64,000 bases of DNA from Streptomyces ambofaciens ATCC 23877 (GCF_001267885.1 NZ_CP012382.1:1240001-1304000), one strand, 5' to 3'. Shown: positions 26,421-35,122, numbered from the stretch's first letter. Numbers and translations are program-made. The notes: generated by a model not told the origin, from the sequence alone.

Positions 26421-27287
26421 ATGACGAATCCGGCCGAGAGCCTCGTGTCCCTGCTCGACCTGGAGCAGATCGAGGTCAACATCTTCCGCGGCCGCAGCCC
26501 GGAAGAGTCGCTGCAGCGGGTCTTCGGCGGCCAGGTCGCCGGCCAGGCACTGGTCGCCGCGGGACGCACCACGGACGGGGAGCGCCCGGTGCACTCGCTC
26601 CACGCGTACTTCCTGCGCCCCGGGCGCCCGGGCGTGCCGATCGTGTACCAGGTCGAACGGGACCGGGACGGCCGGTCCTTCACGACGCGCCGGGTCACCG
26701 CCGTGCAGCAGGGCCGCACGATCTTCACGCTCACCGCCTCCTTCCACAAGCCTGAACAGGGGAGTTTCGAGCACCAGCTGCCGCCGGCCCGCAAGGTTCC
26801 GGATCCCGAGTCCCTGCCGACGGTCACGGACGAGGTGCGGGAGCACCTGGGGGCGCTGCCCGAGCAGTTCGAGCGGATGGCCCGCCGCCAGCCCTTCGAC
26901 ATCCGCTACGTGGACCGGTTGCGCTGGAGCGCCGAGGAGGTCGAGGAGGCCGAGCCGCGCAGCGCCGTGTGGATGCGCGCGGTCGGGCCGCTCGGTGACG
27001 ACCCGCTCGTGCACACCTGCGCCCTGACCTACGCCAGCGACATGACGCTTCTGGACGCCGTACGCCTCCCGGTGGAGCCTCTGTGGGGGCCGCGGGGCTT
27101 CGACATGGCGTCGCTGGACCACGCCATGTGGTTCCACCGGCCGTTCCGTGCGGACGAGTGGTTCCTGTACGACCAGGAGTCACCCATCGCGACCGGCGGG
27201 CGGGGTCTGGCCCGGGGCCGGATCTACGACACGCAGGGGCGCATGCTGGTGTCCGTCGTCCAGGAAGGGCTCTTCCGGGCGCTGTAG
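26421..27287 (+). CDS. tesB: Acyl-CoA thioesterase II
   Basis: This 288-residue double-hotdog enzyme hydrolyses medium- and long-chain acyl-CoA to free acid and CoA. Family motifs are RVFGGQVAGQALVAAGRT, HSLHAYFLRPG and SFTTRRVTAVQQG in the first hotdog. In the second, LDHAMWFHRPF supplies the catalytic aspartate, SPIATGGRGLARG the serine/threonine, and VVQEGLFR the glutamine of the E. coli TesB triad. CAGGAG precedes the ATG by 10 bases. Its stop is separated from the convergent DUF6397-type gene by a single base. Confidence 0.95.
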   Translation: MTNPAESLVSLLDLEQIEVNIFRGRSPEESLQRVFGGQVAGQALVAAGRTTDGERPVHSLHAYFLRPGRPGVPIVYQVERDRDGRSFTTRRVTAVQQGRTIFTLTASFHKPEQGSFEHQLPPARKVPDPESLPTVTDEVREHLGALPEQFERMARRQPFDIRYVDRLRWSAEEVEEAEPRSAVWMRAVGPLGDDPLVHTCALTYASDMTLLDAVRLPVEPLWGPRGFDMASLDHAMWFHRPFRADEWFLYDQESPIATGGRGLARGRIYDTQGRMLVSVVQEGLFRAL

Positions 27288-27288
27288 G

Positions 27289-28317
27289 TCACGGGTCTCT
27301 GCGCCACAGCCTGCCGAACAGACCGCGAATCCGTCCGCGCGCCTCGGTCTTCGGCGGGCGCGGCGCGAGGCCGGGCGGGGTCGACGCCGACCGCGCCGGG
27401 TGAAGGTCCGGGTGCGGCACTCGACGCTGCGGGTGCCGCTCCTTCGGTGCCGGGTGGTGCTCCTTCGGTGCCGGGTGGTGCTCGGCCCCCCTCGGGACCG
27501 GGCGTGGGGCCGGACGCTGCCTGCGAGCGGCGTCCACCGCGCCCGCCAGGTCCGCGCGGAGCCAGTCGATCTCGTCCGGGTCGGCCGCCGTCATGATCTC
27601 CTCGGCGAGCTGCGCGGACGGGGAGCCGGGGACTCCGTGGGACGGCTGGGTCGGGCGGAACCGCAGCAGGTGGGACCGTTCACAGGGGTCCCTGACGACT
27701 TCCGAGACCTCGACCGGGTCGAGCAGCGACGCCACGGCCGCCGCCCGGGACCACGGGTCGTCGTCGGCCCGGCGGAGCAGGAATCCCAGGTGCCGGCCCC
27801 GCCAGTTGCGGGGGCGCAGGTCCAGGCCCTCCGTCAGCTGGTCCCGCAGCCCCTCCGGGGTGCGGCCCTTCAGGAGCGCGGCGTTCCTCTCGTCGGACGC
27901 GAACTGCCGCAGCTCGTCGGCCAGATAGAGCCAGACGACGGCGCGGTACCGGTTGATGTAGAACGACACGGGCACCAAGAGGCCCAGCCGGGCGAGACGG
28001 GTGAACCGGGCCCTGGTCACTTCCATGAGAGCCGCGCCCTCCGCGGTCCCGACGGAGCGGACGCTCTCCCGCAGCACCTCGGGGAAGCCCTGTTGCGCCC
28101 GGATCCGCTCGATCTCGTCCCGGGCCACGCGCCGGCCGCCCCCTCCCCCGTCGTCGGGCAGCGTGCGGATGCGGCCGAGGTGCACCGCGAGAGTGAACTC
28201 GCTGCGCTTGAGACCGAGTTCGCGTGCCGCCCGGCTCGGCGCCACAGACGTGCCGCGGGTGGTGCCGACCGGGTCTGCGGAGGTCGTCGTCTCGTGTGTG
28301 AGGGTGTTGCCGGACAT
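27289..28317 (-). CDS. DUF6397-type conserved Streptomyces protein
   Basis: This 342-residue protein of unknown function resembles the family annotated as DUF6397 in Streptomyces. The N-terminal third looks like a DNA-binding/excisionase-like fold (SRAARELGLKRSEFTLAVHLGRIRTLP, then VARDEIERIRAQ). The middle is helical, and the C-terminal ~80 residues are a basic, proline-rich tail. The tail contains the 7-residue repeat HHPAPKE twice, encoded by a 21-bp exact duplication at 27439-27459 and 27460-27480. The ATG at 28317 follows GGGGGAG by 6 bases. No membrane segment or signal peptide is visible. Confidence 0.75.
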   Translation of the reverse strand: MSGNTLTHETTTSADPVGTTRGTSVAPSRAARELGLKRSEFTLAVHLGRIRTLPDDGGGGGRRVARDEIERIRAQQGFPEVLRESVRSVGTAEGAALMEVTRARFTRLARLGLLVPVSFYINRYRAVVWLYLADELRQFASDERNAALLKGRTPEGLRDQLTEGLDLRPRNWRGRHLGFLLRRADDDPWSRAAAVASLLDPVEVSEVVRDPCERSHLLRFRPTQPSHGVPGSPSAQLAEEIMTAADPDEIDWLRADLAGAVDAARRQRPAPRPVPRGAEHHPAPKEHHPAPKERHPQRRVPHPDLHPARSASTPPGLAPRPPKTEARGRIRGLFGRLWRRDP

Positions 28318-28454
28318 GCTCGTCTCCCCCGTGGAGTGTGCGGCCTGCGCTGTCCGCGCCCGCCTGACACAAAACCGTAGCCGCTGCCGCGACCTCCGCG
28401 ACGGGCCTGTGGAAAACTCTCCGGCCGACCGCCCCCGAGCATGGAAGGTCCAGG

Positions 28455-28901
28455 TCAGAGCTCTGTCGGCGATATACGCCCCGGCTGTCGCGCGTCCACG
28501 TCGAGATGCTCGCCGACCCGGTTCACGAGCAGCGTCATCTCGTAGGCGATCTGCCCGATGTCGGCTTCGGCGCCGCTGAGCACGCACAGGCAACTGCCCG
28601 CCCCGGCGGCGGTGACGAACAGAACGGCGTCGTCGAACTCGACCATCGTCTGCTGTACCTGCCCGGCGCCGAAGTGGCGGCCCGAGCCCTTGGCCAGGCT
28701 GTGCAGTCCGGACGAGACGGCGGCGAGGTGCTCGGCGTCCTCCCGCCGCAGGCCCGTACTCGCTCCGGTCACCAGCCCGTCGTTGGACAGCACCAACGCG
28801 TGCCGGACGTGTTCCACACGGCCGGTCAGGTCGTCCAGCAGCCAGCCGAGTCCCTGGTTCTGCACCATGGTCCGAACTCCCCGTGTTGTCCCCGTTTGCA
28901 T
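28455..28901 (-). CDS. Roadblock/LC7 domain protein (CvnB-like paralogue)
   Basis: This 148-residue protein has the roadblock fold used by bacterial regulators of small Ras-like GTPases. LGWLLDDLTGRVEHVRHALVLSNDGL (from about residue 18) and the rest match the CvnB protein at 30532-30969 closely, including HLAAVSSGLHSLAKGSGRHFGAG. It sits outside the conservon operon, 531 bp beyond cvnD, with a divergent oxidoreductase gene between. It looks like a duplicated cvnB. Two starts are plausible: ATG 28901 after AGGGGGAG (used) or ATG 28868 after GGGGAG. Confidence 0.88.
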   Translation of the reverse strand: MQTGTTRGVRTMVQNQGLGWLLDDLTGRVEHVRHALVLSNDGLVTGASTGLRREDAEHLAAVSSGLHSLAKGSGRHFGAGQVQQTMVEFDDAVLFVTAAGAGSCLCVLSGAEADIGQIAYEMTLLVNRVGEHLDVDARQPGRISPTEL

Positions 28902-28974
28902 GGTCTCCCCCTGGCCGGAGGATCTGCCCGCCAGCCTTCACCACGCCCGTGCTCCGGGCAAGGAGGATGGGGGC

Positions 28975-29403
28975 ATGGCAGAGAAGATGACCGATGAGGA
29001 ATGGCGGGCGTTCGTCTCGGACGGCACCCGCACCGCGAAGCTGTCGACCGTCCGGGCGGACGGCAGCCCGCACGTGGCACCGATCTGGTTCCTGCTCGAC
29101 GGGGACGAGGTGGTGTTCAACACCGGCAAGGACACGGTCAAGGGCCGCAACCTGGTCCGTGACGGCCGCGTCGCCCTGTGCGTGGACGACGCCCGGCCGC
29201 CCTTCGACTTCGTCGTGCTGCAGGGGCGCGCACGGACCTCGGAGGATCCCGCCGACCTTCGGCACTGGGCCGAGCGCATCGGTGCCCGGTACATGGGCGA
29301 GGAGCGCGCCGCGGAGTTCGGGGCTCGCAACGGCGTCCCGGGCGAGCTGCTCGTCCGCGTCACCGTGGAGAAGGTCCTGGCGCAGAAGGCCGTGGCGGAC
29401 TGA
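28975..29403 (+). CDS. PPOX-class (F420/flavin-dependent) oxidoreductase
   Basis: This 142-residue split-barrel protein is of the pyridoxamine-5'-phosphate-oxidase-like class, the subgroup annotated as F420-dependent in actinobacteria. Motifs are RTAKLSTVRADGSPHVAPIWFLLDGDEVVF and NTGKDTVKGRNL in the N-terminal half, then VALCVDDARPPFDFVVLQG. AAGGAGG lies 8 bases before the ATG. It sits alone between the roadblock gene (divergent) and cvnD (convergent). The substrate is unknown; relatives act on quinone-like or xenobiotic compounds. Confidence 0.9.
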   Translation: MAEKMTDEEWRAFVSDGTRTAKLSTVRADGSPHVAPIWFLLDGDEVVFNTGKDTVKGRNLVRDGRVALCVDDARPPFDFVVLQGRARTSEDPADLRHWAERIGARYMGEERAAEFGARNGVPGELLVRVTVEKVLAQKAVAD

Positions 29404-29431
29404 GGCCCCTCCGGTCCGACGCGCGGTGCGG

Positions 29432-30037
29432 TCAGCGTACGGAGTCGAGCAGCCGGGCGGTGTGCATCCGCCCGGCGTACTCGACGAGCCTGATGAGCAC
29501 CTCTTTCCCCGAGGCGCGGTCCCGGGCGTCGCACAACACCACGGGCGTCCCCCGGTCGAGGTCGAGGGCGCGCAGGACGTCCTCGGCGTCGTAGCGGCGT
29601 GCTCCCGTGAAGCGGTTGACCGCCACCACGAACGGGATGCGCCGGTGCTCGAAGTAGTCCACCGCCGGAAAGCAGTCGGCCAGGCGCCGGGTGTCCGCGA
29701 GGACGACGGCACCGAGCGCTCCCTGGGCCAGTTCGTCCCACAGGAACCAGAAACGGTCCTGACCCGGTGTGCCGAAGAGGTACAGGGAAAGACCGGAGCG
29801 GATGGTGATGCGGCCGAAGTCCATGGCGACGGTCGTGGTGACCTTGCGGTCGACACAGTCCGTGTCGTCCACCAGCAGGCCGACCTCGCTGAGCTGTTCC
29901 TCCGTGCGCAGCGGCCGGATCTCGCTGACCGCGCCCACCAGGGTGGTCTTGCCCACGCCGAAGCCTCCGGCGACCAGGATCTTCAACGCCAGCGGGCCCG
30001 TGTCGCCGTCCTCGGCGTCGGAGTGCTCGAAGACCAT
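29432..30037 (-). CDS. cvnD: Conservon GTPase (CvnD)
   Basis: This 201-residue Ras-like GTP-binding protein is the D component of a conservon. G1 is ILVAGGFGVGKTTLVGAVSE (about residues 19-38). The G3 region reads LYLFGTPGQDRFW, and the G4-like motif AVNRF replaces NKxD, as is usual in CvnD/MglA relatives. In known conservons CvnD assembles with CvnA-C at the membrane in a GTP-dependent way. Its own Shine-Dalgarno is weak, and its ATG lies 3 bases after the stop of a 14-codon ORF, so translation may be coupled to that ORF. Confidence 0.93.
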   Translation of the reverse strand: MVFEHSDAEDGDTGPLALKILVAGGFGVGKTTLVGAVSEIRPLRTEEQLSEVGLLVDDTDCVDRKVTTTVAMDFGRITIRSGLSLYLFGTPGQDRFWFLWDELAQGALGAVVLADTRRLADCFPAVDYFEHRRIPFVVAVNRFTGARRYDAEDVLRALDLDRGTPVVLCDARDRASGKEVLIRLVEYAGRMHTARLLDSVR

Positions 30038-30040
30038 TGC

Positions 30041-30085
30041 TCACTTCTTCCCGTCCTGATGGTCGTGCACGGTGTTGCCGGTCAT
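30041..30085 (-). CDS. 14-codon ORF between cvnC and cvnD
   Basis: The minus strand reads a complete small ORF, MTGNTVHDHQDGKK-stop. It is preceded by AGAGGAGG (30095-30102) nine bases before its ATG, a much better ribosome site than that of cvnD. Its TGA is followed by GCA and then the cvnD ATG. It is too short for standard gene callers. The arrangement suggests a translational-coupling leader for cvnD or a tiny peptide. Translation is inferred from the ribosome site only. Confidence 0.5.
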   Translation of the reverse strand: MTGNTVHDHQDGKK

Positions 30086-30100
30086 GGTTCTCGGCCTCCT

Positions 30101-30514
30101 CTAGAGGGCTCGTAGCCCGTCGATCACTTCGCGCAGGATCCGTTCGTCGGGCAACTGCGCCGGCGGCACGGGACGGCTGACGGTGACCGAGCCGAGGTCC
30201 ACCAGGTCGCCGAGGAGCACTCTGACGACGCCCACGGGCAGGTCGGCGTCGGCGGCGAGTTCGGCGACCGACTGGGTCTCCGTGCGGCACAGCTCGATCA
30301 GGGTCCGGTGTTCCGGCCCCAGCACGGGGTCGTCGGCGCCCGGTGCGCCAGGGGCACGCGTCACGAGGGCGATCAGGTCGAACCCCACGCCCGTGGGGCC
30401 CGGGCGGGTGCGTCCGCCGGTCATCGCGTAGGGACGCACCAGCGGCCCGGCCTCGTTGTCGTACCACTGGCTGCCCGGCCGGTCCCGTCCGTCGCCCGTG
30501 GCGTCCTCGGTCAT
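30101..30514 (-). CDS. cvnC: Conservon DUF742 protein (CvnC)
   Basis: This 137-residue DUF742 protein is the C component of the conservon. Typical features are SQWYDNEAGPLVRPYAMTGGRTRP (about residues 15-38) and the winged-helix-like VAELAADADLPVGVVRVLLGDLVDLGSV, followed by ERILREVIDGLRAL at the end. ATG 30514 follows GGGAGG by 8 bases. An upstream ATG at 30535 would overlap the cvnB stop but has no ribosome site. Known CvnC proteins interact with CvnB, CvnD and the sensor. Confidence 0.92.
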   Translation of the reverse strand: MTEDATGDGRDRPGSQWYDNEAGPLVRPYAMTGGRTRPGPTGVGFDLIALVTRAPGAPGADDPVLGPEHRTLIELCRTETQSVAELAADADLPVGVVRVLLGDLVDLGSVTVSRPVPPAQLPDERILREVIDGLRAL

Positions 30515-30531
30515 CCGCGCGCCCTCCCGTC

Positions 30532-30969
30532 TCATCCGCCGGCGGGCGGCCGTGCGGCGGCGCGCGGAGCGGTGCGGAGGTGCTCGCCGACACGTCTCAC
30601 CAGACGGGCCATCTCATAGGCCACCAGGCCGATGTCCGCGGTCGCGGCGGTGAGGACGGCGAGACAGGAGCCCTCGCCCGCGGCGGCGACGAAGAGGAAG
30701 CCGTCGTCCATCTCCACCATGGTCTGGCGCACGCCCCCGGCACCGAAGTGGCGGCCGGCGCCCTTGGCCAGGCTGTGGAAGCCGGAGGCGACCGCCGCCA
30801 GGTGTTCGGCGTCCTCGCGTCCGAGACCGGTCGACGCGCCGACGGCGAGGCCGTCGTTCGACAGCACCACGGCGTGTCGTACCTCGCCCACCCGTACGAC
30901 GAGGTCGTCCAGCAGCCAGTCGAGTTCGCGGGTCCGCCGGGCGGTTCCCGTGCCGGAATCGTGGATCAT
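30532..30969 (-). CDS. cvnB: Conservon roadblock/LC7 protein (CvnB)
   Basis: This 145-residue roadblock-domain protein is the B component of the conservon. It contains ELDWLLDDLVVRVGEVRHAVVLSNDGLAVGAS and HLAAVASGFHSLAKGAGRHFGAGGVRQTMVEMDDG-type sequence, with a C-terminal proline/alanine tail. Roadblock proteins act as regulators of Ras-like GTPases, here CvnD. Its ATG overlaps the cvnA stop by 4 bases. It is the close paralogue of the gene at 28455-28901. Confidence 0.93.
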   Translation of the reverse strand: MIHDSGTGTARRTRELDWLLDDLVVRVGEVRHAVVLSNDGLAVGASTGLGREDAEHLAAVASGFHSLAKGAGRHFGAGGVRQTMVEMDDGFLFVAAAGEGSCLAVLTAATADIGLVAYEMARLVRRVGEHLRTAPRAAARPPAGG

Positions 30970-33524
30970 GCGGGGTCTCCTTCATCGCTGTGGCCGCCGG
31001 CCGTGGCATCCCCCGGTGCTCCGCGGCCGGATGTCCGGCCCTCGCCGCGCGACCAGCCGTCCCGGTAGGCCGTCATGCGGTCCCGGACGGCTTCGGGGGT
31101 GCGTTCGTCGTCGCGGGGCGGCGGCTGCGCGGGGTCCGCGGTGCGCCTGTCGCGCAGTTGGGGCGCGAGACTGGCCTGCCGGGTGCGCCGGGGGAGGTGC
31201 TCGGGTTCCTCCGTCACGGACCGCGGGCCTGGTTCGTCGGTGCTCGCGGGGTCGCCGGGGGAACGGTGCAGTCGCAAGGCGGGGGCTCCTGGGTGCCGAG
31301 TCGGTGCGGTCGTTTCCGTTCTGGCCGGTGCGGAGGCCGTCAGGGCGGGCCGGTCGTCCGGTGCCGAGACGGTCTCCTGATGCTCGGCGGGGGCCGGCAC
31401 GCGCGCGTGGAGGTGCCCCTCGGGCCGGGACGCCTCGTGCGCGGCCCTGGGCGAAGGGGCCGCCGGTCCGCTGTGCAGGAGCGCGGTGGGCAGCAGGACG
31501 ACGGCGGTGGTGCCGCCGTAGGGCGAGGTCTTGAGGTGGACCTTGATGGCGTGCCGGGCGGCCAGCCGGCTGACCACGAACAGGCCGAGCCGGTCGCTGT
31601 CGAACAGGTCGAGTGCCTCGGACCGGGCGATGCGGTGGTTGGCTTCGGCCAGGCTGTCCTTGCCCATGCCGAGCCCGCGGTCCTCGACCTCGATCGCGTA
31701 GCCGTTGCCGACGGGCTCGCCGGTGACCCGCACGCGTGTGTGGGGTGGCGAGAACTGGGCGGCGTTCTCGATGATCTCGGCCACGAGGTGGGTGAGGTCG
31801 GCGACGGCGGCACCGACGACGGACGCCTCGGGCAGCTGTCGTACCTCCACGCGCGCGTAGTCCTCGACTTCCGAGACGGCCGCGCGGACCACGTCGGTGA
31901 GGGAGACCGGCATGCGCCAGGCCCGGCCGGGTGCCGCGCCGGAGAGGATGATCAGGCTCTCGGCGTGGCGCCGCATGCGGGTGGTGAGGTGGTCGAGGCG
32001 GAAGAGGTCGCTCAGTTCGTCGGGATCGTCGGACCGGCGCTCCATGGCGTCCAGGAGGCTCAACTGGCGGTGGACGAGGATCTGGCTGCGGCGGGCGAGG
32101 TTGACGAAGACTCCGGAGATGCCACTGGCCAGTTCGGCGCGTTCCACCGCAGCCCGCAGGGCGGCACGGTGCACGGTGTCCAGGGCTTCGGCGACCTGAC
32201 CGGCCTCGTCCTCGGCGGGTGGTCCGGGTGGCGCCTCGGAACGGATGTCGATCTCCTCTCCCGCGCGCAGTCTGCGCATGGCCTCGGGCAGTTTGCGCCT
32301 GGCGATCTCCAGGGCGCTGTTGCGCAGGCTGACCAGTTCGACCACGAGGCCGCGGCCGATGCGGACGGAAATGACGAGCGACGCGGCCACGGAGAGCAGG
32401 CCGAGGAGGACCGCGGCCCCGGCCGGTGTCAGCAGGCCACGCGTGAACGGGTCGGCCCGGTCGGCGACTTCCCGCCCGGCGTCCCGTTCGATCGTCCGCA
32501 TCCCGTCGCGCACGCGCGCGTGAGCGCTGTCCCAGGTGGCCCGGAGCGCGGTCTCCTCGATCCCCCGGGCCCGCGCACCGCCCGCGAGCAGCTTGTCCTC
32601 GGTCGCCCCCACGGCCGCGTAGGCGCCGCTACCGGCGAGTTCCCGCCAGGCGGCGCGTTCGGAGCCCCGCAGGTCGGCGACGGACGAGCCGGTCAGCGTC
32701 CGGCGGCGGTCGACGGCTCCGGTGAACAGCCGCAACCGCTCGCCGTCGAGGCCGTCGGCGAGGCGGGCGCCGGCCAGAAGGGCGTCCTCCTGGGCCAGCG
32801 CCTCGCCCGCGCGGGCGAACTCGACCAGCACGCGCGCGTCCGATCCCGCATCGGCGTCCTGGACACCGCTCAGCGCGCCGCCCACGGGGAAGGCGGCCGC
32901 GATGGTCGTCGTGTACCGGCGGTAGGCCTCCTCCCAGTCCGTGCGGCGGTCGAGGACCGCGGTGCGCAGTGGCCCGAGCCGTTCGGCGCCGACGAGGAAG
33001 GCGTCGAGGCGTCGGGCCACCCCGGTGGGCAGGCCCTCGCTGTCGGCGACGGTGTGGCGGTCCCCGAGCCGCAGTTTCCCCACCGCGCGGTCGGTGCGCG
33101 CGAAGAGTTCCCGGTAGTCGGCGCTCCGCACCGCCGACGGATCGGTGGTGTGGCGTACGGCGGCGAGCCGTTCGGCCTGCAACGCGGCGACGGCGGCGCT
33201 CACGGGGGACCGGACCTGGCCGTCCACACGCTGCACCTGCCGCAGCCGGGCGATGTCCTGGGCGGTGGTGACGGTGGCGTACGCCCACAGGCCGAGGAGG
33301 GAGACGACGGGCACCATCAGCAGGCAGACGATTCTGGCGCGCACGGTGCGCGGGCGCAGTCCCCTGCTCCGGGCGCTGATGGGCGCCGGGCCGGGTGTCT
33401 CGCTCATGGCGTCCGTCCGGTCCTCGTCGGCCGGCGGTCCGGCGTGCGCGCGACGGCCGCGCACGGCTGGCTTGAGCGGCGGCGTCCCGGCGCCGGCCGC
33501 GGCGGTCGTACGGGGTGTGCGCAT
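30966..33524 (-). CDS. cvnA: Conservon sensor histidine kinase-like protein (CvnA)
   Basis: This 852-residue membrane sensor is the A component of the conservon. Transmembrane segment 1 (IVCLLMVPVVSLLGLWAYATV) lies near residue 65. A ~240-residue extracytoplasmic helical domain of the nitrate/nitrite-sensor type follows, then transmembrane segment 2 (AAVLLGLLSVAASLVISVRIG) and a HAMP-like segment. The cytoplasmic ATPase domain has the N-box VAEIIENAAQFSPPHTRV, EDRGLGMGK and SDRLGLFVVSRLA. A proline-rich ~200-residue tail ends the protein. No canonical phosphoacceptor H-box is evident, as in other CvnA proteins. The start is uncertain: ATG 33524 (used) or ATG 33407, 39 residues later. Confidence 0.92.
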   Translation of the reverse strand: MRTPRTTAAAGAGTPPLKPAVRGRRAHAGPPADEDRTDAMSETPGPAPISARSRGLRPRTVRARIVCLLMVPVVSLLGLWAYATVTTAQDIARLRQVQRVDGQVRSPVSAAVAALQAERLAAVRHTTDPSAVRSADYRELFARTDRAVGKLRLGDRHTVADSEGLPTGVARRLDAFLVGAERLGPLRTAVLDRRTDWEEAYRRYTTTIAAAFPVGGALSGVQDADAGSDARVLVEFARAGEALAQEDALLAGARLADGLDGERLRLFTGAVDRRRTLTGSSVADLRGSERAAWRELAGSGAYAAVGATEDKLLAGGARARGIEETALRATWDSAHARVRDGMRTIERDAGREVADRADPFTRGLLTPAGAAVLLGLLSVAASLVISVRIGRGLVVELVSLRNSALEIARRKLPEAMRRLRAGEEIDIRSEAPPGPPAEDEAGQVAEALDTVHRAALRAAVERAELASGISGVFVNLARRSQILVHRQLSLLDAMERRSDDPDELSDLFRLDHLTTRMRRHAESLIILSGAAPGRAWRMPVSLTDVVRAAVSEVEDYARVEVRQLPEASVVGAAVADLTHLVAEIIENAAQFSPPHTRVRVTGEPVGNGYAIEVEDRGLGMGKDSLAEANHRIARSEALDLFDSDRLGLFVVSRLAARHAIKVHLKTSPYGGTTAVVLLPTALLHSGPAAPSPRAAHEASRPEGHLHARVPAPAEHQETVSAPDDRPALTASAPARTETTAPTRHPGAPALRLHRSPGDPASTDEPGPRSVTEEPEHLPRRTRQASLAPQLRDRRTADPAQPPPRDDERTPEAVRDRMTAYRDGWSRGEGRTSGRGAPGDATAGGHSDEGDPA

Positions 33525-33592
33525 GGCCTTCTCGCTCGCTAGGAGGTGGGTCGGTGCCTCGGGGCGCCGGACCGTGGTGGCCCGGGGCGCCG

Positions 33593-34366
33593 TCACCCGG
33601 CGGTGCTCCCCACGGGTCGCTGGGCCGAGGCGGAGGCCGCACGCTCCCCCGCCGTCGGCGACAGTGCGACGAAGGCCGCGGTCAGGAAGAGGTAGGACCC
33701 GAGGCCGACGGCGAGGGGGAAGACGAACTGCATCGCCGTGGCCCCAGGCAGTGCCTCGCCGGAGGGCGTGACCCGCACGCTCACCGCGAACATGCCGGTG
33801 TAGTGCATGCTGCTCACCGCCGCTCCCATGATCAGCGAGGCGAAGGTGACGGCGAGGGGCGAGCTGATGTGGAGCGCCGCCCACAGGGCCGCCGTGGCCG
33901 CGGCGACGGCGATGAGGACGGAGAGCCCGACGCGCGACGGGTCGTAGCTCACGTCGCCGTGCAGGCGCACGGCCGCCATGCCCAGGTAGTGCATGCTGGC
34001 CACGCCGAGACCCGTGGTGAGCCCACCGAGCAGGAGTGCCCGCCCGCGGTCGCGGCCGTAGCCCACCGCGAAGACGCCGGCGCAGACGACGATCATGGCG
34101 ACGAGAAGGCTCGTGAGGGTGAGCGGCACGTCGTAGCGGATGTCGGTGCCGTGCACCCGGAAGCCGAGCATGGCGACGAAGTGCATCGTCCAGATGCCCG
34201 TGCCAATCGCCGAGGCCGCGGTGAGGAGCCAGTTGCGGCGCGCCCGCCCGGTGGCGGCGAGGGCGCGTACGGTGCAGCGCAGCCCGAGGGCCGCGCCGGT
34301 ACAGGCCATCGCGTACGACAGCGCGGGGGTCAGCCAGCCGAGGGCGGCGTGGTCCAGGTGTCCCAT
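33593..34366 (-). CDS. MHYT-domain integral membrane sensor
   Basis: This 257-residue protein has seven predicted transmembrane helices, three of which carry the MHYT signature: MHFVAM (~residue 61), MHYLGM (~125) and MHYTGM (~190). MHYT domains are proposed to bind copper and sense O2, CO or NO. Usually they are fused to GGDEF/EAL or kinase domains; here the protein has no output domain. It lies 68 bp upstream of cvnA on the same strand and may feed a signal into the conservon, which is inference from position. Confidence 0.92.
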   Translation of the reverse strand: MGHLDHAALGWLTPALSYAMACTGAALGLRCTVRALAATGRARRNWLLTAASAIGTGIWTMHFVAMLGFRVHGTDIRYDVPLTLTSLLVAMIVVCAGVFAVGYGRDRGRALLLGGLTTGLGVASMHYLGMAAVRLHGDVSYDPSRVGLSVLIAVAAATAALWAALHISSPLAVTFASLIMGAAVSSMHYTGMFAVSVRVTPSGEALPGATAMQFVFPLAVGLGSYLFLTAAFVALSPTAGERAASASAQRPVGSTAG

Positions 34367-34518
34367 GGCCCCGGGACGCTAGTCCTGGAAAGGGCGCACA
34401 ACGGGGGCGCATTTCGAAAGGTGTTGCTAACTGACACAGAGAAGCGCTGGAACGATCGCGTCACGCTCGAACGTGCGCGCTGGAGCGTCATCCCCGCGCT
34501 TGAGGGATCATGCGGGGC

Positions 34519-35118
34519 ATGAGCGACGACCACACGCACGTCCAGGAGTTCTTCGGCGCCCGCGCCGCCGACTGGGACAGCCGGTTCCCCGACGACGGGC
34601 CCGCCTACGCGGCCGCGGCCGCCCGGCTGGGTCTGCGGGAGGGGGACCGCGTGCTCGACGCGGGGTGCGGTACCGGCCGCGCCCTGCCGTCCTTGCGTGC
34701 GGCCGTGGGGCCGTCGGGCCTCGTGGTCGGGGCCGACCTGACACCGGCGATGCTCCAGGCCGCCGTACGGGCCGGGCGGGACCGTGACGGGCGGTTGCTG
34801 CTGACCGACGTCGCCGCGCTGCCGCTGCGGTCCGGTTCCCTCGATGCCGTGTTCGCGGCGGGTCTCGTCGCACACCTGCCCGATCCCGCGCGCAGTCTGC
34901 GGGAGTTGGCGCGCGTCGTGCGTCCCGGCGGTGTGCTGGCGCTGTTCCACCCGATCGGGAGGGCGGCGCTCGCTGCACGGCAGGGGCGGCAGATCACACC
35001 GGACGACCTGCGCGCCGAGCCCCGTCTCCGCCCCTTGCTGGCGGATTCCGGGTGGCGCATGACGTCGTACGTCGACGAGGACGACCGCTTCCTGGCGCTG
35101 GCCGTGCGCGAGGACTGA
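34519..35118 (+). CDS. Class I SAM-dependent methyltransferase
   Basis: This 199-residue methyltransferase of the Methyltransf_11 type has motif I VLDAGCGTGRALPSL (about residues 46-60), motif II VVGADLTPAML and a motif IV region DAVFAAGLVAHLPDPARSLRELARVVRPGG. The start may be ATG 34519 or ATG 34510. GAGGG at 34502 is three bases from the latter and twelve from the former. It is divergent from the MHYT gene and convergent with the hydrolase gene. Substrate unknown. Confidence 0.9.
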   Translation: MSDDHTHVQEFFGARAADWDSRFPDDGPAYAAAAARLGLREGDRVLDAGCGTGRALPSLRAAVGPSGLVVGADLTPAMLQAAVRAGRDRDGRLLLTDVAALPLRSGSLDAVFAAGLVAHLPDPARSLRELARVVRPGGVLALFHPIGRAALAARQGRQITPDDLRAEPRLRPLLADSGWRMTSYVDEDDRFLALAVRED

Positions 35119-35122
35119 CCGC

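Noticed and set aside
21497..26902. An 1801-codon open frame on the minus strand
   Set aside because: It is the shadow of the helicase, L31 and DUF5709 genes caused by extreme GC bias. It lacks any domain, runs across the G-rich spacer, and its residues are the low-complexity Arg/Gly/Val/Asp typical of wrong frames.
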